A stretch of DNA of 64,000 nucleotides from Arbacia lixula (Eukaryota > Echinodermata > Echinoidea > Arbacioida > Arbaciidae), in the NCBI GenBank assembly GCA_963669155.1, contig OZ022589.1, positions 7,948,641 through 8,012,640 of the forward strand, given 5' to 3'. The notes under the pieces were generated by a model. It was not told where the DNA came from and searched no databases. It was given only the letters and a program-made list of their open reading frames with translations. A program made the position numbers and the translations under genes. Of this stretch, positions 42,901-57,400 are shown in pieces. Every line of letters begins with the position of its first letter. Within the stretch, counting starts at the first letter, position 1.

Positions 42901-45900
42901 AACCATTCAAGGGAGACGGAGATATAAGCGTTTTATGAAAAGCCTTTCTTTACAGGTTGAATGCATGTAAAACACACCAGGTCAGCTATATGAGAAGAGG
43001 GAAGATGGAATTAGTACAGCTAGCCCAAGTATCAAGACTAAGTGATGTTTGCAGAATGCGCCGTCTGAAAAAAATAACATATCACATTGTGCAGTCTTAA
43101 ACCAAGCTAGCCTGCAATTATACAATATCTCTGATGGTAGCCATTGCTGCATTGCCCAGCAAAATTGTTTCATGGGGATGAAACCTGCCAGTATTTAAAC
43201 TGCACCAACGAAAATATCAAGTCACAGACACTCTGAAAAATAGTTCCTTTACATGTAAGTGTAAAACCATCCAAGAGCGGGAAATGGTGGCATTTACTTC
43301 CCCGTCATATTTGATCAATCCACCTTGAAATATATCAGAAAATAATCCCCAAATCTCTGCATTCTTCTACTTTGCCACGAGCAGCGTAACTCCTGCCTCC
43401 CTTATACACCTTCTGCATGGATTGCTGAAATGTGAGAATGGATTTGAGCAGAGAATGCCCAACCTTGTACCAACTGCACTTGAAACATGCATTTTGTTAA
43501 ATGAAGCACATTTTCCTCTTTTCAAGTTGAATTTGCGTCAGTTCTTTGAAGCATGAGACCACCTAGGGTGAAGTATTTACTCCATTCCTGCCCTGCAAAC
43601 TTTAATATTTCCTTGGTGATTTTGGGGTGGTTGTTTTTATCCTTCTGGCTTCATGACATGCCAGAATGTAAAGCAACTTCAAAGAATAAACCTACACTAC
43701 AGTTCAAAGGAATTGGCATAGGGAAAGGGAAAGGGAAGAAAGGGAAGGAGCCGCAGGTTAAAACCCTGGTATATTTTGTCCAGTTCAGCATGAAACATGC
43801 TTTTTTAGGCTAAAGCATCATGTTTCATGCTGAAATGGACAAAGTATATGGTGGTTTAAAACTGCGGCTACTTCCCTGTCTTCACTTTCCCTTTCCCTAT
43901 GCCAGTTCCTTTGAGCTGTAGTGTATCTTTTTGGCACTTACACCTCACTTTATAAAGATCTCTCGTAGAATAAGTTGATGTAGCATAGTATACGTCACAT
44001 CTACATTTCTGCTAGATGGTGGGCAGTCGCATGGAGAGAATAGCAAACACCTTTTTGCAATAATCTAAGTAAAATTGAGGCAAAATTGATTTTTGCTTTT
44101 ACGATATTTACATGATTGTGATGTTAAAAGTTTTAGATAAATACATCATTCAAGTAGTCTTTAAAAGAAATACTATAGTTGTCTGTATCATGCTTGCACT
44201 TAAAATATACTTGTACAATGTCACTTTTCTAAAAAAAAAAAAAAAAAAAAAAAAAATGATAATAATACTCAGGTGCCTGAAATGAAAACTACTGAACACA
44301 GAACGTTGACCCCAAAAGGAGCGATACTTTTACATGGTCTTAGTCATTATTTACTCTCTCTGCAGAGACTGTCTTGAAAGCGAGAGTGCGGCAAAGCTGG
44401 GAAAGGGGATAGAGGGAAGGGGAAAGGGAGGGGGTTATCCACAAAGAACCTACACGCTCCTGGGGCAGATTGATTTCGCGGTTGGAGGGTGTTGATGCAT
44501 CTGTAGGGCTGCGTCAGAAATATCACCAACCCTCCACTAACCTTACGGACTCCGCATGCACATGCAGATAGTGTGTTCATTCATGGTAAGGTCCATGGTG
44601 GAATATTGTAAGTGTGAAACAAATCTCATGAACACTAATGAAAATTGATGCAAAATAAGTTACGACCCAAATCAAGCTGAAATTGACAGATCATAAAGTC
44701 AGTGGATGTCAATTTTTTTTTCAAATCAGGTTTTGTGACATTTCATCAATCATTACTCTTAAAATAAACTTTGGAATATTCAATGAGATTTTCACTTTTG
44801 AACAAATTTGGACATTAAAAAACTGTGTTTCAGATAATGAATTCAGAACACAACAATGACCACTGTGTGTTACACATGTCAATCCACTAGCAACTGCCAT
44901 CACAGTCTCATACATACACTGTAATGCATGATGCTTCTGGCAGAAAAGACCTTGTGGGTTGACATGTGTGATGTACAACGACCAACCATTCTTGATTCCT
45001 TCTGACAAAGCTCATGATTAAATGTCATCACAACTTGGTCTATTGTAGTCATTCTATTTAGGATATTAACCTTGAGCACAGTTATGTGTGGATTTACAGC
45101 TGAAGAAATATCAAATGCAAACATGTCCTTTGAAATGGACAAATATAGCTAACGTAGACTACAATGTAGTTGTGTTACAAGGATAGTAGACAATGCAAAA
45201 TTAGCAGTTTTATGTGTTTATAAACTCAATTGAGTTTTACAGCTGTGTCTCAAAGATGTTTACATGTAGTTCTTTGTTGAACCTATTGGAGACAAAAAGC
45301 TCCCTAACCAACATTCTGTAAATATCGAAGCCCAGCTAACACATTTTATGAGGGGATAAAAATACCTTGCAGTAAAAATATTTTTTACAACGAATAGGCT
45401 TTCTGTGTGAAACCTGCTATAATTTTTTTTTATTTAATTTGTTTTTCCCACAACCAGTTCTGTTGATAATCAGTGTAATAGCTCTTCCAAGGTCTTCCTG
45501 AAATTTGCCATTTTTATGGTCATCACAATCCCTAAAATTGCAGTACTTAAATACTTTTCTTGACAATGGTACACTGTCTGAGCTGACTCTACTCACTCTC
45601 AAAGCCTCTTGTATATTTGTTATGATAGAATGTGTACACTACAGCTCAAAAGGAATTGGCATGGTAAAGAGAAAGGGAAGAAAGGGAAGGAGCCGCAGTT
45701 TTAAGCTGCGGTATATTTTGTCCAGTTCAGCATGAAACACAATGCTATTTAGGCTAATGCATCATGTTTCATGCTGAACTGGACAAAATATACCGCAGTT
45801 TAAAACTGCTGCTCCTTCCTTTTCTTCCCTTTCCCTTTCCCTATGCCAATTCCTTTGAGCTGTAGTGTATATTTTGTTATGATAAAATGTGTATATCATT

Positions 45901-47300
45901 AACAATAAAAAGGCAACACAGATGCCTCCATACAGTACACAGGGTCACACATTTCACAGTTTGGAGGATTTTGTGATTTAACAACCATTAATGACAACCT
46001 TTATAGCTAAAAGTTGGGAATGGAAACATAACCAAATATCTGGGATTTCTATTCATCAACAAATTCAAATTTCAACAGGGGTACCTGTTTTCTCTCAAAA
46101 TCGAAATGGAACGTCCTCATTTAAAACTAGATACGGAGGTCCAACACCATATGGTTACAGAACAGGTTGCCCCCAAAACACACACACACACACAGAATGA
46201 CAAGCAGACAAAATGGGTAAACTCACATAATCAAAGTACAATGTCAAACATTGTAGTTCAGGTCATTAAGAGGGTCTGCCTATAGCAAATTGTTATTCCC
46301 TCAATTAACCTGGATGAATCATTCAATAGGTTACTTATTAACCAATAAGCTATTGTTTCTACATTGTGGAACTGGCATTGGTCATTCTTTGGCCCAAGCA
46401 TACAAATAACATCAACGCTGGATCACAACACTATTACACCATTGTGACAAGTGAAGACAGGTATTTGGATGACTAACTGCATGTCAATGTCAATATCATC
46501 CTGTGGAATGCAATATAAACTGAGATAACAGCCTCATATCTCTTAGCATGCAACTGGGAGGGAGGGGGATAAAGATGACTATTTGCTCCTGCCAAATAAT
46601 TTCATATGTTTTACCCAAAGTTGCACCCTTCAATTTCCATTTAGAACCCCATTCAAATACATGTTGTTCATTGCAGTTATATACGTGTAGTGTGTAATAA
46701 TACAAGTATGATATTAAACTACCTAGGACGGCTCACTAAGGTGGTAACAAAAGTCTGCTAGTCTTAATTGTGTACCTCTTGATGAAACTTACTGCACCCC
46801 TCTTAAAGGAATAATCCACCCTAAAAATGTAATTAATCAAATTAATCAACATTTGAAAAGATCAAATCTTTCTTATCCTTTGACAGATTTTCTTCAAATT
46901 TTCCTTAATATGTTTATTTCATGTTTCTGATTTGATCGAATCCAACTTAAGTTTAGGGTGGACTATACCTTTAGAGATTAGAGGAACAAACCCTTGTCAG
47001 AAACTACAGAGACTCTCAAATTATATAAAACAAGGCACTAGGACTACCCTCTCCCAGTATACAGTGCACCCCCCCGCAAGATTTGTTCCTCTGTTCTATT
47101 CACAAAAGCTGACATTTGCACTGCAGCCATGTATAGACGTGTACAGGCCTCTGTTTAGTTGACAAGTACATAAAACAGCAAGTGGCCATTGAAGAAGCAA
47201 GCAAACACTTGATTTAATCCACTAGCTTATTAACAAAGGACCAATCTCTCACCTGCTAAATTAAATGCACCCATGCTGGTACACCCCCACATCGTTAGCC

Positions 47301-47331
<31 letters not shown>

Positions 47332-50300
47332 CCAACTTTTACCATTATAGGTACAATTCTCCCTATCGCATATAGCCAATATCAAACGATATCACCTCGC
47401 GATAACCGATATCTGATCGATTGCTCTTGGGATGTATACTTCCGGTAAGAGTTTGTCGTCGGCAGAAAGTGACCTAGAAATCACTTTTTTTAAAATGAAT
47501 TATGCAGTGAACATTTTGTCTAGCGTTAGGGTTAGGGTCAATGATAGGTTGTAAATTAGGTTTAGGGTTAGGGTTACGGTCAGGGTAAGGTTCAAGGTTA
47601 AAATCAATGAATTAGTGGGACACCCTGGTCCCCTATTGTACGGGATTGCAGAATATTCGTGGACCGGAAGTTTATATCCCAAGAATTAAAGGTAAAAACA
47701 TTAGAGCGCCACACACGGTCAGATTCGGAGAGCTATATGCAATAGGGAGAATTGTCCATGAGTGTACGTTACTACATGTCTCTTTCTAGTTCAATGCAAA
47801 TACAATTCTTTTTTTTACTGAAATACATATCTCAGCAGGTTAGTCTTCCACCTCTCAGTTTCAAAAGTGTACATGTAACACCCACATTCCAGTATTGCAT
47901 ACCACTGCAGTACATACAAGTTACAACAGGATGTCCTGTTCAGAAGGCTTACATTAATCCACCAAGTTGTATTACAAAAGATCAATCTTCCACCTGTTGG
48001 CTTAATCTCAGTAACTGCACCCTGCTTACATCCCTCAAGCACCCCATACCCTAACCCAAATGATCTTCACTTACCTTATTGTATTTCCAGTGAAATTGCA
48101 CTGTAGTCCATCTACAGATCTTGTAAGCCTACTAGTCAACAAATGCTGACAAAGGAACATTACTACACCCTTCAACCCCCTCATCTTACCCCTACCACAG
48201 TTCAATGACCTCAAAGTAAAACCACAGTGCTTGTGGTGGGATTACAGAGGGGGGATTTGTTCTCAGGATAATACCCCAGGGAGATTAGCAAGGTCATTGG
48301 GCCCACTTAAAGGATTTAGACACCATTACATCATTAACACCTTGGCTGTTCATGTAGATCCCTCTCTCTTCCCCCACAATTCCTCTATCATTTTACAAAA
48401 ACTAGTCCAGGAAACAAAAATCATTAGCATCATTTATTTGATGGATCCACAGCGTATTTCAGTATTATTCATCACTAGCTTTTAAGCTTGAAAACAGTTA
48501 ATCAGCCTGCTAGTTTATTTCATTTGTAAAGTACATTTCAAAGAGCTGTGTTTGCTCTACATCAAATACACATGGCAATTTGTTATCATGATGTCCATAG
48601 ATAAGATGAACTACAGAAAAAAAAAGAGAAGATTCATGACAGATGTCATGAACTTCCCCAGCCATGCAATGCCGTCCCCAAACACAAATCCTGATTTTCT
48701 TATGGATACCTTTAAATCCACACTTGCAGCTGAAAAGTTAACTGAGCACTATACTCACAACTCTCAACAAAAATAGTTAAGAACTTATTCAGTTAATGCC
48801 TGTGATACACATGATGTCAGAATTGCAACATATATTTTACCATTGTTTTCATAGATATTTTTTTTTTGGTAAACATATTTACATATAGCATTGTACATGG
48901 TATTTTGAGGTTTCATTTTCCGATTGAGGAAGAATTCTTTGGTCTAATGCGCATTGTACACGTACCTTGTGAAACACAAATCATTAGCCTACATTTATGT
49001 ACAAATATAGAGATAATACCATGTTTGTTGAAAGTCACTATAAGGCCATTCCATGTAATCCATTCATTTGTTCATACAGATAAGTATGTATCAGACAGGC
49101 AGTCAGTTGGAAAGAACAAATCTCAAAAAATCTTATTCCAAGCCCAGACACAGCACGGCTAATCAGTTATCACAATTACAAATCCACCTCTTGGTGGATG
49201 TTAATTCCATCAAGGTTTCATATTCACAATTACTGACGCTTAATCAAGCAATTAAGCCTCGATCCTAACACCGGCCCTTTCAACTTCAGGGAGAGACGGA
49301 CAAAGAAAGAAACGAAGCTACGAAGAAGCAGGCTTTGAGGAGGGATGAATCTTGCATGAGAAGACCTTTAAATTCAATAAATGGTCACATGACTGAACAG
49401 CTGAGTGCGGAGGGACCATGATCCTCCAGTGTTTTGGAGAGGAATTGCCCCGTGGGCTAATCATGAATAATTAATGAAGCGAGGTATTGATTGGCTGTGA
49501 GTCTTGTTTAGTGCGTGTCTCATCACCGCATATGATACCTTGCAGATAGTTTAAGAGGAGACGGTAAAATCTCATGCACTTAAATTGCATGAATGATTAA
49601 TATGTTGCAAACCAAAGACTTCTTAATTAAATAACACCTGCATTTTTAGGCTCATTTCTTTTCTTTCCTATTTCAACCATGCTCCACAAGACATTAAAAT
49701 GATTGCCGTGTAAAACTCTCCATGTTCAAATGATGCATATTGACATAAATCCTGCACACAAATCCCAGCGGCTTATCTGGCACAGAAAACGTTCAAATAC
49801 TGTTTCAGTACAGTGCATGTTTTTGGATAATGCACTTTGAACATAAAGGGCATTGCCATTAGTTACCATGGCAACAAGTCTGCATCAGAATTCAAAATGG
49901 TAGCAGGTGGCAGCTCACTGATCAGATTTTCAGACAGACCTAACGGTAGTGTGTCCATTTTGCAGATCAACAAAACAAATTGAGTAAACGCCACAGTGAA
50001 TAAAAGAAAATACTGTTTTAAGTCATCTTCAAAATGGAACTCACAATCCACTTTGAACATGTTTAAAGTGACCATGACATTGCACTCAGAATGTTGGTAT
50101 AGATTGATACATATGTGTAGGCAAAGACGAACACATATATTATCAAATTATTTATTATTACTTGATTGTTAGCCTAAACCTCTCATCCTATACATTTATG
50201 AAGCAAAGCAATAAATGGTTACGATAGCAATATTGCACAATAGTGACTCACATGTCTGACTGATTTATGCACTTTGAACCACGAAAGCCACAAACTGAAC

Positions 50301-53300
50301 TATGACTATTCCCTGACTGATCACAAATCTAAATGTGATCCCACCCAATTTTAAAGAAATTAACTGACAATGATATCAGTTACATATTTCTTTGTGGCCA
50401 CATTGTTAGTATCACTACTCATCTACTGTTCGTGCAAAGATGAGGATTTTCTGAGAGATGCAATTTGCAACAAATGATTTGTCATTGAGGGCAGTAATCC
50501 CACAATAATGCTGGGACATAATGTTAAATACACGGTGGAACATGAATACATCTGCACATCATGAATAGCTGCATTGTTTGTCATTCCAGTCATTCCAAAG
50601 GAATTCAGATCAAGGGGAGAGGCATGTAGGATCGCTAATCAGACCCTTTAAGGAATCTGAAAATTGTTTATGACAATCAAAGGGGTTGCACTACATATAA
50701 TACAAATCAAGCCCCAGAATGTAAAAATATGGTTGATTCTTACAGAATGTTTATCATATTGCAAAAGGATGATAGGCTATAAAATTTGATAAACTTCTGG
50801 CTTACTTTCAAAACTATCCTTTAGGGTCTGAAAGTCAAGCCTAGCCCCAGTGAAGCTTAGTCCTTCCTATGACCTACGACCTCATATCTCATCTGTCAAG
50901 CCTGTATTTTTAGCATTACCATGGGGACATGTAATCTCCCTTAAAGTTTGACTTCTGTACATTGTAAAACACATTTTGAGATTGTTACACCATGTCAGTA
51001 AAATTTGCTGGCAAAAAACAACTTGGGGTTGAATTTCAAGTAACCTAAGCTGGCAATAATGTAGGAACAGGGTCAATAATATTTTAGCAAGGAAATGTCA
51101 TCTGTCAATGGAAGGAGTGTTTCGGCACTTGCTGTTTGATTTAAAAAAAAATAGACCAGGACAGGGAGTGGCACATTTGCAAATGTGCGGATGGATGTCA
51201 AATAACAGACAGGATATCAGACAACAAACTGTGTGAAACATATAAAATGGGTCTTTATCATAATAAACTGCATCCACTGAGTTTTTAGAGAGGCAGGGGG
51301 GGGGGGGGGGGGTTGTGGTTCTCATACAACCACAGAATAACAAAACTTTGTGCAAACAGATGGTTTCACAAGTCACAGCATGTGTGATAATAGGAGGAAA
51401 ACAAATATTGCTAATTTGATATATGTTTCTAAATAAATCATTTTTGTGTTGACATATAGGAATCACCTCAAACTAATAAACTAGAGGCGACTCAATTGCC
51501 CAAACCTACCAATAGATGGCACTACATCGCTGCACAGCTACATGTAATGCTGTTCTGCATGGTTAGCAAGGCTAAACTTGGCCTACCGGGTAATTGATTT
51601 TTGTCAAAACTTGCCTTAAAAAGTCGATAAACACGCACTCTCATATGTTTAGATGCTCTGGGCACGTTCTAGTGGGAAAGGTGAAACTTCCACCCATTTC
51701 TACCCCTTACCTTTAAGGGCAAATTAAGTAAAAAATTTTATGTTTAAGTATTTAAAATAAAGTTCATTTTAATGAAAGCAAAAACATGTCGCGTGACGAG
51801 ATGTTTCTTTAACGTATCTGCTTTTATCCAAACCAACTTGATTCCTGGGTGGATGATCCTTTAAAGGGCATATACTGTACTGGGAAGGCAAACAAGCCTT
51901 CAAAAGGTAATTGTTAGCAATCTTCTTGCCAATGGTCTTAAATTCATGTATTGTCTATTTTAGAAGCTTGCTGAAAGTTATTTGCCCACAAATTATCTAC
52001 ATTTGGAGAAATGAGTGATTAAACCACAAATCCTCAAAATGTTCGGCCCAAACATTTTGAGGATTTGTGATTTAATCACTCGTTACTCCAAATGTAGATC
52101 ATTTGTGGGCAAATAACTTTCAGCAAGCTTCTAAAATAGACAATACATAAATTTAATTAAAGATTGTCCCTCCCTTTTGCAAGCTTAAAATTTGAAATCG
52201 TCCATCACGATCGTAAATTGAAGAGAGTGTGATTCAAGACCATCTCAAAGAATATCGCATGTTGAAGCTTTCTGTATATGTAAAAAATTAAGCTGTTAAA
52301 TTTCAAACCGTACTACGAAAAAAGTGTTAGTATTCGTTACAGTATCTATGTGGTTATTATGCGTGTGTGAAATCCTAATTTCATGAGTAATTACCATACT
52401 TTGGAGATGATTCCTTCTATAGAACAATTTTTTCATAATGCGTTTTATAATTTAATAAACAGATTACTAAATAAAGCAGTTATTTCAACACAAACTGCTA
52501 AGAGCCTGAGGTAAAGACTATTAATCAGACGTTGTTTACGTGCATTATTTGAATTTTACACTACGTATCAGTTTCAAATTATGAATATACAGCTTGCTAA
52601 CACTTCTCTATATGTTTTGCCAATGTTTCGATGGTTTTTGTGGTGATCTGAAAAAGGGATGGGCTGTCTTTAAGACCATTGGCAAGAAGATTGCTGACAA
52701 TTACATTTTGAAGGCTTTTTTGCCTTCCCAGTACAGTATATGCCCTTTAAAGCCATGCATAGTATCCTATCTGGACTGACAGAACAAAAAAAGAGAAACT
52801 GGGAACAGAAAGTAACCGTCAACCTCACATATCATCTTCTATTTTTGAAAGATGGCGAGACGATGTAAAATATGACAGAAACAATGAAAATGAAATACGA
52901 AAAGGAACAGAACTCCCTCAAAATAAAACAGGGAGTGAAACAGAAGTCTGCACATATGAAAAAAAGGAGAAATTCAGGTAGCAAGGAGGGTGGGAAGATG
53001 GACAATATTGAGCAAATATCTCAGGGTTCCTAGCTCCAATTTGTCCATGAGGTATCAGATTTTATGACCCAGTGAAGGTTTCATCTCACCCCAGAGGGGT
53101 CATTTGTATTGAAAGAAAACAAGGCTTTATTGTCCTATAATCTTTTTATGTGTGCTTACAGATGAGGGTTTGGAGTTTGGAGTTGTGCACCAGTGGGTTC
53201 CTGTGTTTCCTGTCAATTGTGTTTCACTTTTTATTCCTAGTCCATTTTGGGGGTGCTTTTTCATCTTTTCTTTTGTTTGGAGGGGGGGGGGGGGGCTTGT

Positions 53301-54305
53301 GACTGTGAGTCCCTGTGAGTCACACGACACATAGGTTCATTTTCAGTGCAAAGGTACTGATCTAAGCAATGTGATAAACATTGATGTATTGTTTTTCTCC
53401 TTCTTCTTATCAAGATTATTTTCATAATTGTTTATATTCCATTATCATCATTATTGATCAACTTATTAGCATTATTAGCATTTTAAAAAAAATCCTGATG
53501 ATTCCAGGCACAGTTACATAATTACATGTCAGAAAATTTTAACTTGATGGCTCCATTACATTAAATATGTGAGGTTTACCACAGTATATTTCGATGCATT
53601 CATTGTTTGACAAACTTTTGGATGTTGTTTCAGGAGTGGGAATAGGAGAGACAGAAAGGATATTTTCACTACAAAGTGAGTGAGGAGAGAGATGAGAGAG
53701 AGAGAACAGAAAGATAGGGAGAGGGATAGAAAGATAGAGAGAGGGAGGGGGATGAGAGAGAAAGAAATAGAAAGGAGCAGGGAGAATGAGATAGACAGAT
53801 GTATCACAAAAATAGAGAGGGGAGACAAAGAGAGAGAGAGAGAGAGAAACCCCGTTCACATACACCGCCTATCCGCGAAAAAAGCGCAACATTTACGGCA
53901 ATTTTGCGAATGCATTACCGATAGCTGCGTATATGAACGGGAATCGCTCAAATAAGCGGTATTTGCTTCCTCCTTTTTTGCACTTATTTTGCGGCTTTTT
54001 CGCGGATTGAGACCTAGTAATAATACTGCTACATTGAGGTAAACGAATCTCATAAACTGCGTTCGCAAAATAGGCATAAATATTGCGCCTTTTGCATCGC
54101 GCTCTGGCATGTGTAATCGGTAATCCTACTGCTCGTATGGCTGAGCAGAACATGTCACCATTGGTTTGGAGAGAGTCCAGCTGTCCAAAACACTGTAACA
54201 TTACGGCTTTTGGGGTGTATATAAACGGTGCTTTTGTGGCTCGCTGGGAACTTGCTTACCAATGTGCATCGGTAATAATAGCGGTATATCGTATATGAAC
54301 GGGGC

Positions 54306-54344
<39 letters not shown>

Positions 54345-54378
54345 AGAGATAAGAGGAAGAGGAAGGGAGAGGGGGAGG

Positions 54379-54442
<64 letters not shown>

Positions 54443-57400
54443 AGAGAAAAAGAGAAAGGGGGGGAGAGAGAGAGATGGAGAGAGGGCAACAGAGGTAGTG
54501 AGAGGGTGACGGAGGGAGAGAGAGAGGAAGAGAGAGGGAGAGGGGGAGAGGAAACATGAATAACATCATTCCTAACTGAACTGCAGATTGTACTTGGTGG
54601 TTTCTGTATCCTAAAGCCATGCAGCAGGTGGTAGGTTTAATTAATGAGGGAGCAGATAGGTGCTCAAACCTGGTGTGGAAGCATGCGTCGAGCTATTGAC
54701 AGTTTATTGCAGAGGGACAAAAAGGAGAAAAGTCACACTCCTGAATGCCAATGTCTCATAGCATAACGACAGGGTAGCCCTTTTGCAAGTCAAAATAATA
54801 ATTTTTGTAAACAACACTGAAAATGGAAGAAAATACTGATTTAGAAGTTCCCTCACAATATTAGAACTGGAAGCTGATTTTGAGCAGAATTATACTGATC
54901 TTAAGATTTCGGGTTGATTTTGGACATGTCAATGCGAACTGTGTTCAAGGTTATGCGAGTGGTGCATGTAATGTGAGATCCATGCCATACAGTTTGTAAA
55001 TGTAGACTGTAGTAGCTATGTTTCAAATGTAAACAAAAATACTTTTTCCCTTCTCCTGAAATGGTTTGGGAAGCTATGACTGTGAGGTTTCATACACATT
55101 ATCATAAGAGTTAACTTCTCATTCTTGCTGAGTTTCCTGACTTTTGCAAATGGGCTTCTCTGTCTTTAAAGGTAGGGAAGTTCTTTCACAAACGTTGTGA
55201 CACTCGGCATTGGATAAACTTCGAAAACATGTCTGAAACCTCAGTCGTAGCTTCACAATCATTTTAAGGAAGAGTAAAAAAAAAAGTATTGTTCTTTACT
55301 CTTGAAACAACCAGTTTCGTAGCAACCATTGTCGACATTCATATATCGTATTGCACCGGTCAGTGCATCAGTCAGCGAGGCTCTGCCCACCTCAACGTAT
55401 CACTGCAGAGCAGAGAGCCATGATGCTTAAAGGGAATATACTGTACTGGGAAGACAAAAAGCCTTCAAAAGAGTGATCGTGCGCGATCTTCTTGCCAATG
55501 GTCTTAAATTCATGTATTGTCCATTTTAGAAACGTACTGAAAGTTATGTGCCCTCAAATGATCCACATTTGGAGTAAAGAGCGATTAAATCACAAATCCT
55601 CAAAATGTTTGGGCCAAACATTCTGAGGATATGTGATTTAATCACTAATAACTGCAAATGTGGATCATTTGAGGGCAAATAACTTTCAGTAAGTTTCTAA
55701 AACGGCCAATACATGAATTTAAGACCACTGGCAAGAAGATTGCTCATGTTCACATTTTGAAGGCTTTTTGTCTTCCCTGTACAGTATACTCCCTTTAAGG
55801 CTACAGGAGCCAAACTGATTAATAAAATACTGCTTAAAGTCAGTTTCTATTTTTGAAATCTAACATGAAGTGCTCATCCACTATTGGTCCATTTTCCATA
55901 GTATATTCACAATTCACTTGTTTTTCACCTTAAAATGGGCTACTCTACTGTTAACAGTCATCTGTACCATTGATATCGTTTCATAACATATTCTCCTTGA
56001 AAGCAGACGATGATGTAGACAGGAAGGAAATATCATGTTGCATTAGAAAACCAGAGCCAAGAGCTGTGCCCTGGGCATGCCCAGAGTCAAGAAATGAACT
56101 GAGATGGCAGACAAATTATTACGCTAATAAGACTTGACAGATGATACTAAACCCTCAGACTTTATTGAAACGATGGCGGATAATGAGAACATTTGGAGGG
56201 AAAGTCAGATTTTTTGCTGCACAACGTCAAATGTTGAGAGACTAATAGGATATGAAAATGGTGGCCAAAAGCGTGCTTGGACTTTCTTCACTAAAATCAA
56301 AAGATGGCAGATATTAAAGGCCCATACAACTGACCTCTTATGGCGCGATATTGTTTATAGAGGGCGCCGCTGTCCTATCAGCACCACCCTTTTTTTGAAT
56401 TTGAAAATACTTATAGGAATTAACAATATCAGTTCCAAAGGATTATATAATCAGAAAGTATGGGGTAAATTACAAAGATTTCAGTATCATACGCAATTTT
56501 TTAATGGCTAGGGGACTAGAATGGATTGGCAAATGGTTCACTATACTGAGACTTTGTCCACAGAAATGGACAATCATCAGAGGAGCTAGAAGAAACTCAG
56601 ATTTTGGCCAAATGTTGCTTTTCAGATGTTTGAAGTGTAATAGGAATGACAAAGGGTAACACACAATTGGACTAGGTTCAATAGAATTGGAAGATGGCAT
56701 AATAGTATTCAGATTTTGCACAAACCTTTTCAAGAATTCAGACATTATATTATATACTTATAGGAGGTGACAGTTTGTAACAAGTGCTTGGACTCTGTTC
56801 AATAGAGTTACAAGATGGCAGAAGACTATGGGGAAACAAACACACACACAATTTTTGGACACGATTCAAATTCAGATATGAACAAGGGAATGTAATTATA
56901 CCATGTTGTCTGGGTTCACGCTTGTACCCTACATGTGTTAGTGTATGTGGCTGTAACCAGGTTACTTTTAAGGAATATTGGTAGTCAAAATGTTGTTAGC
57001 ATATGAGGATGTTCTTTCAAAGCACATACATGTATCACCATACACACTCCTTCTCTACTCTCCTTTCTATCATTTTCTTCAATTTTATGCCCTCCAATTT
57101 CAGAGAAAATTTGGCAGGAAGACAAAATTATTTCAGAGGAGGCAGCACATCAAATGGAGTGTGCATAAAGCCCTTGTCTTTTTTATCTTATCTTCCAGAA
57201 GAATGCTTCTAAAGAGGATGAATGCACGAATTTGAACTGTTACGTTTGTTTGCAGATCATTATTCTTCTTTTCTTCCACTCTGCAAAACCTTCCCACGAA
57301 ATATATTAAGTCGGGGCAAGATCAACTTATCAATAGACATGATGTGCAGAGAATGAACAATGGTTTATCTAGATCAAATCTTGAATAAAATGCTCAAATG

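Noticed and set aside
44231-44257. Retroposon tail
   Set aside because: The A run has no recognisable SINE or LINE body upstream and no flanking target duplication that I can see.
47523-47605. True telomere or chromosome fusion point
   Set aside because: The units are few, degenerate and enclosed within a TIR element that has a copy elsewhere.
56134-56511. Plus-strand ORF of 125 codons in the GATGGC array
   Set aside because: It runs through degenerate repeats, matches no family I know, and has no splice or promoter context.
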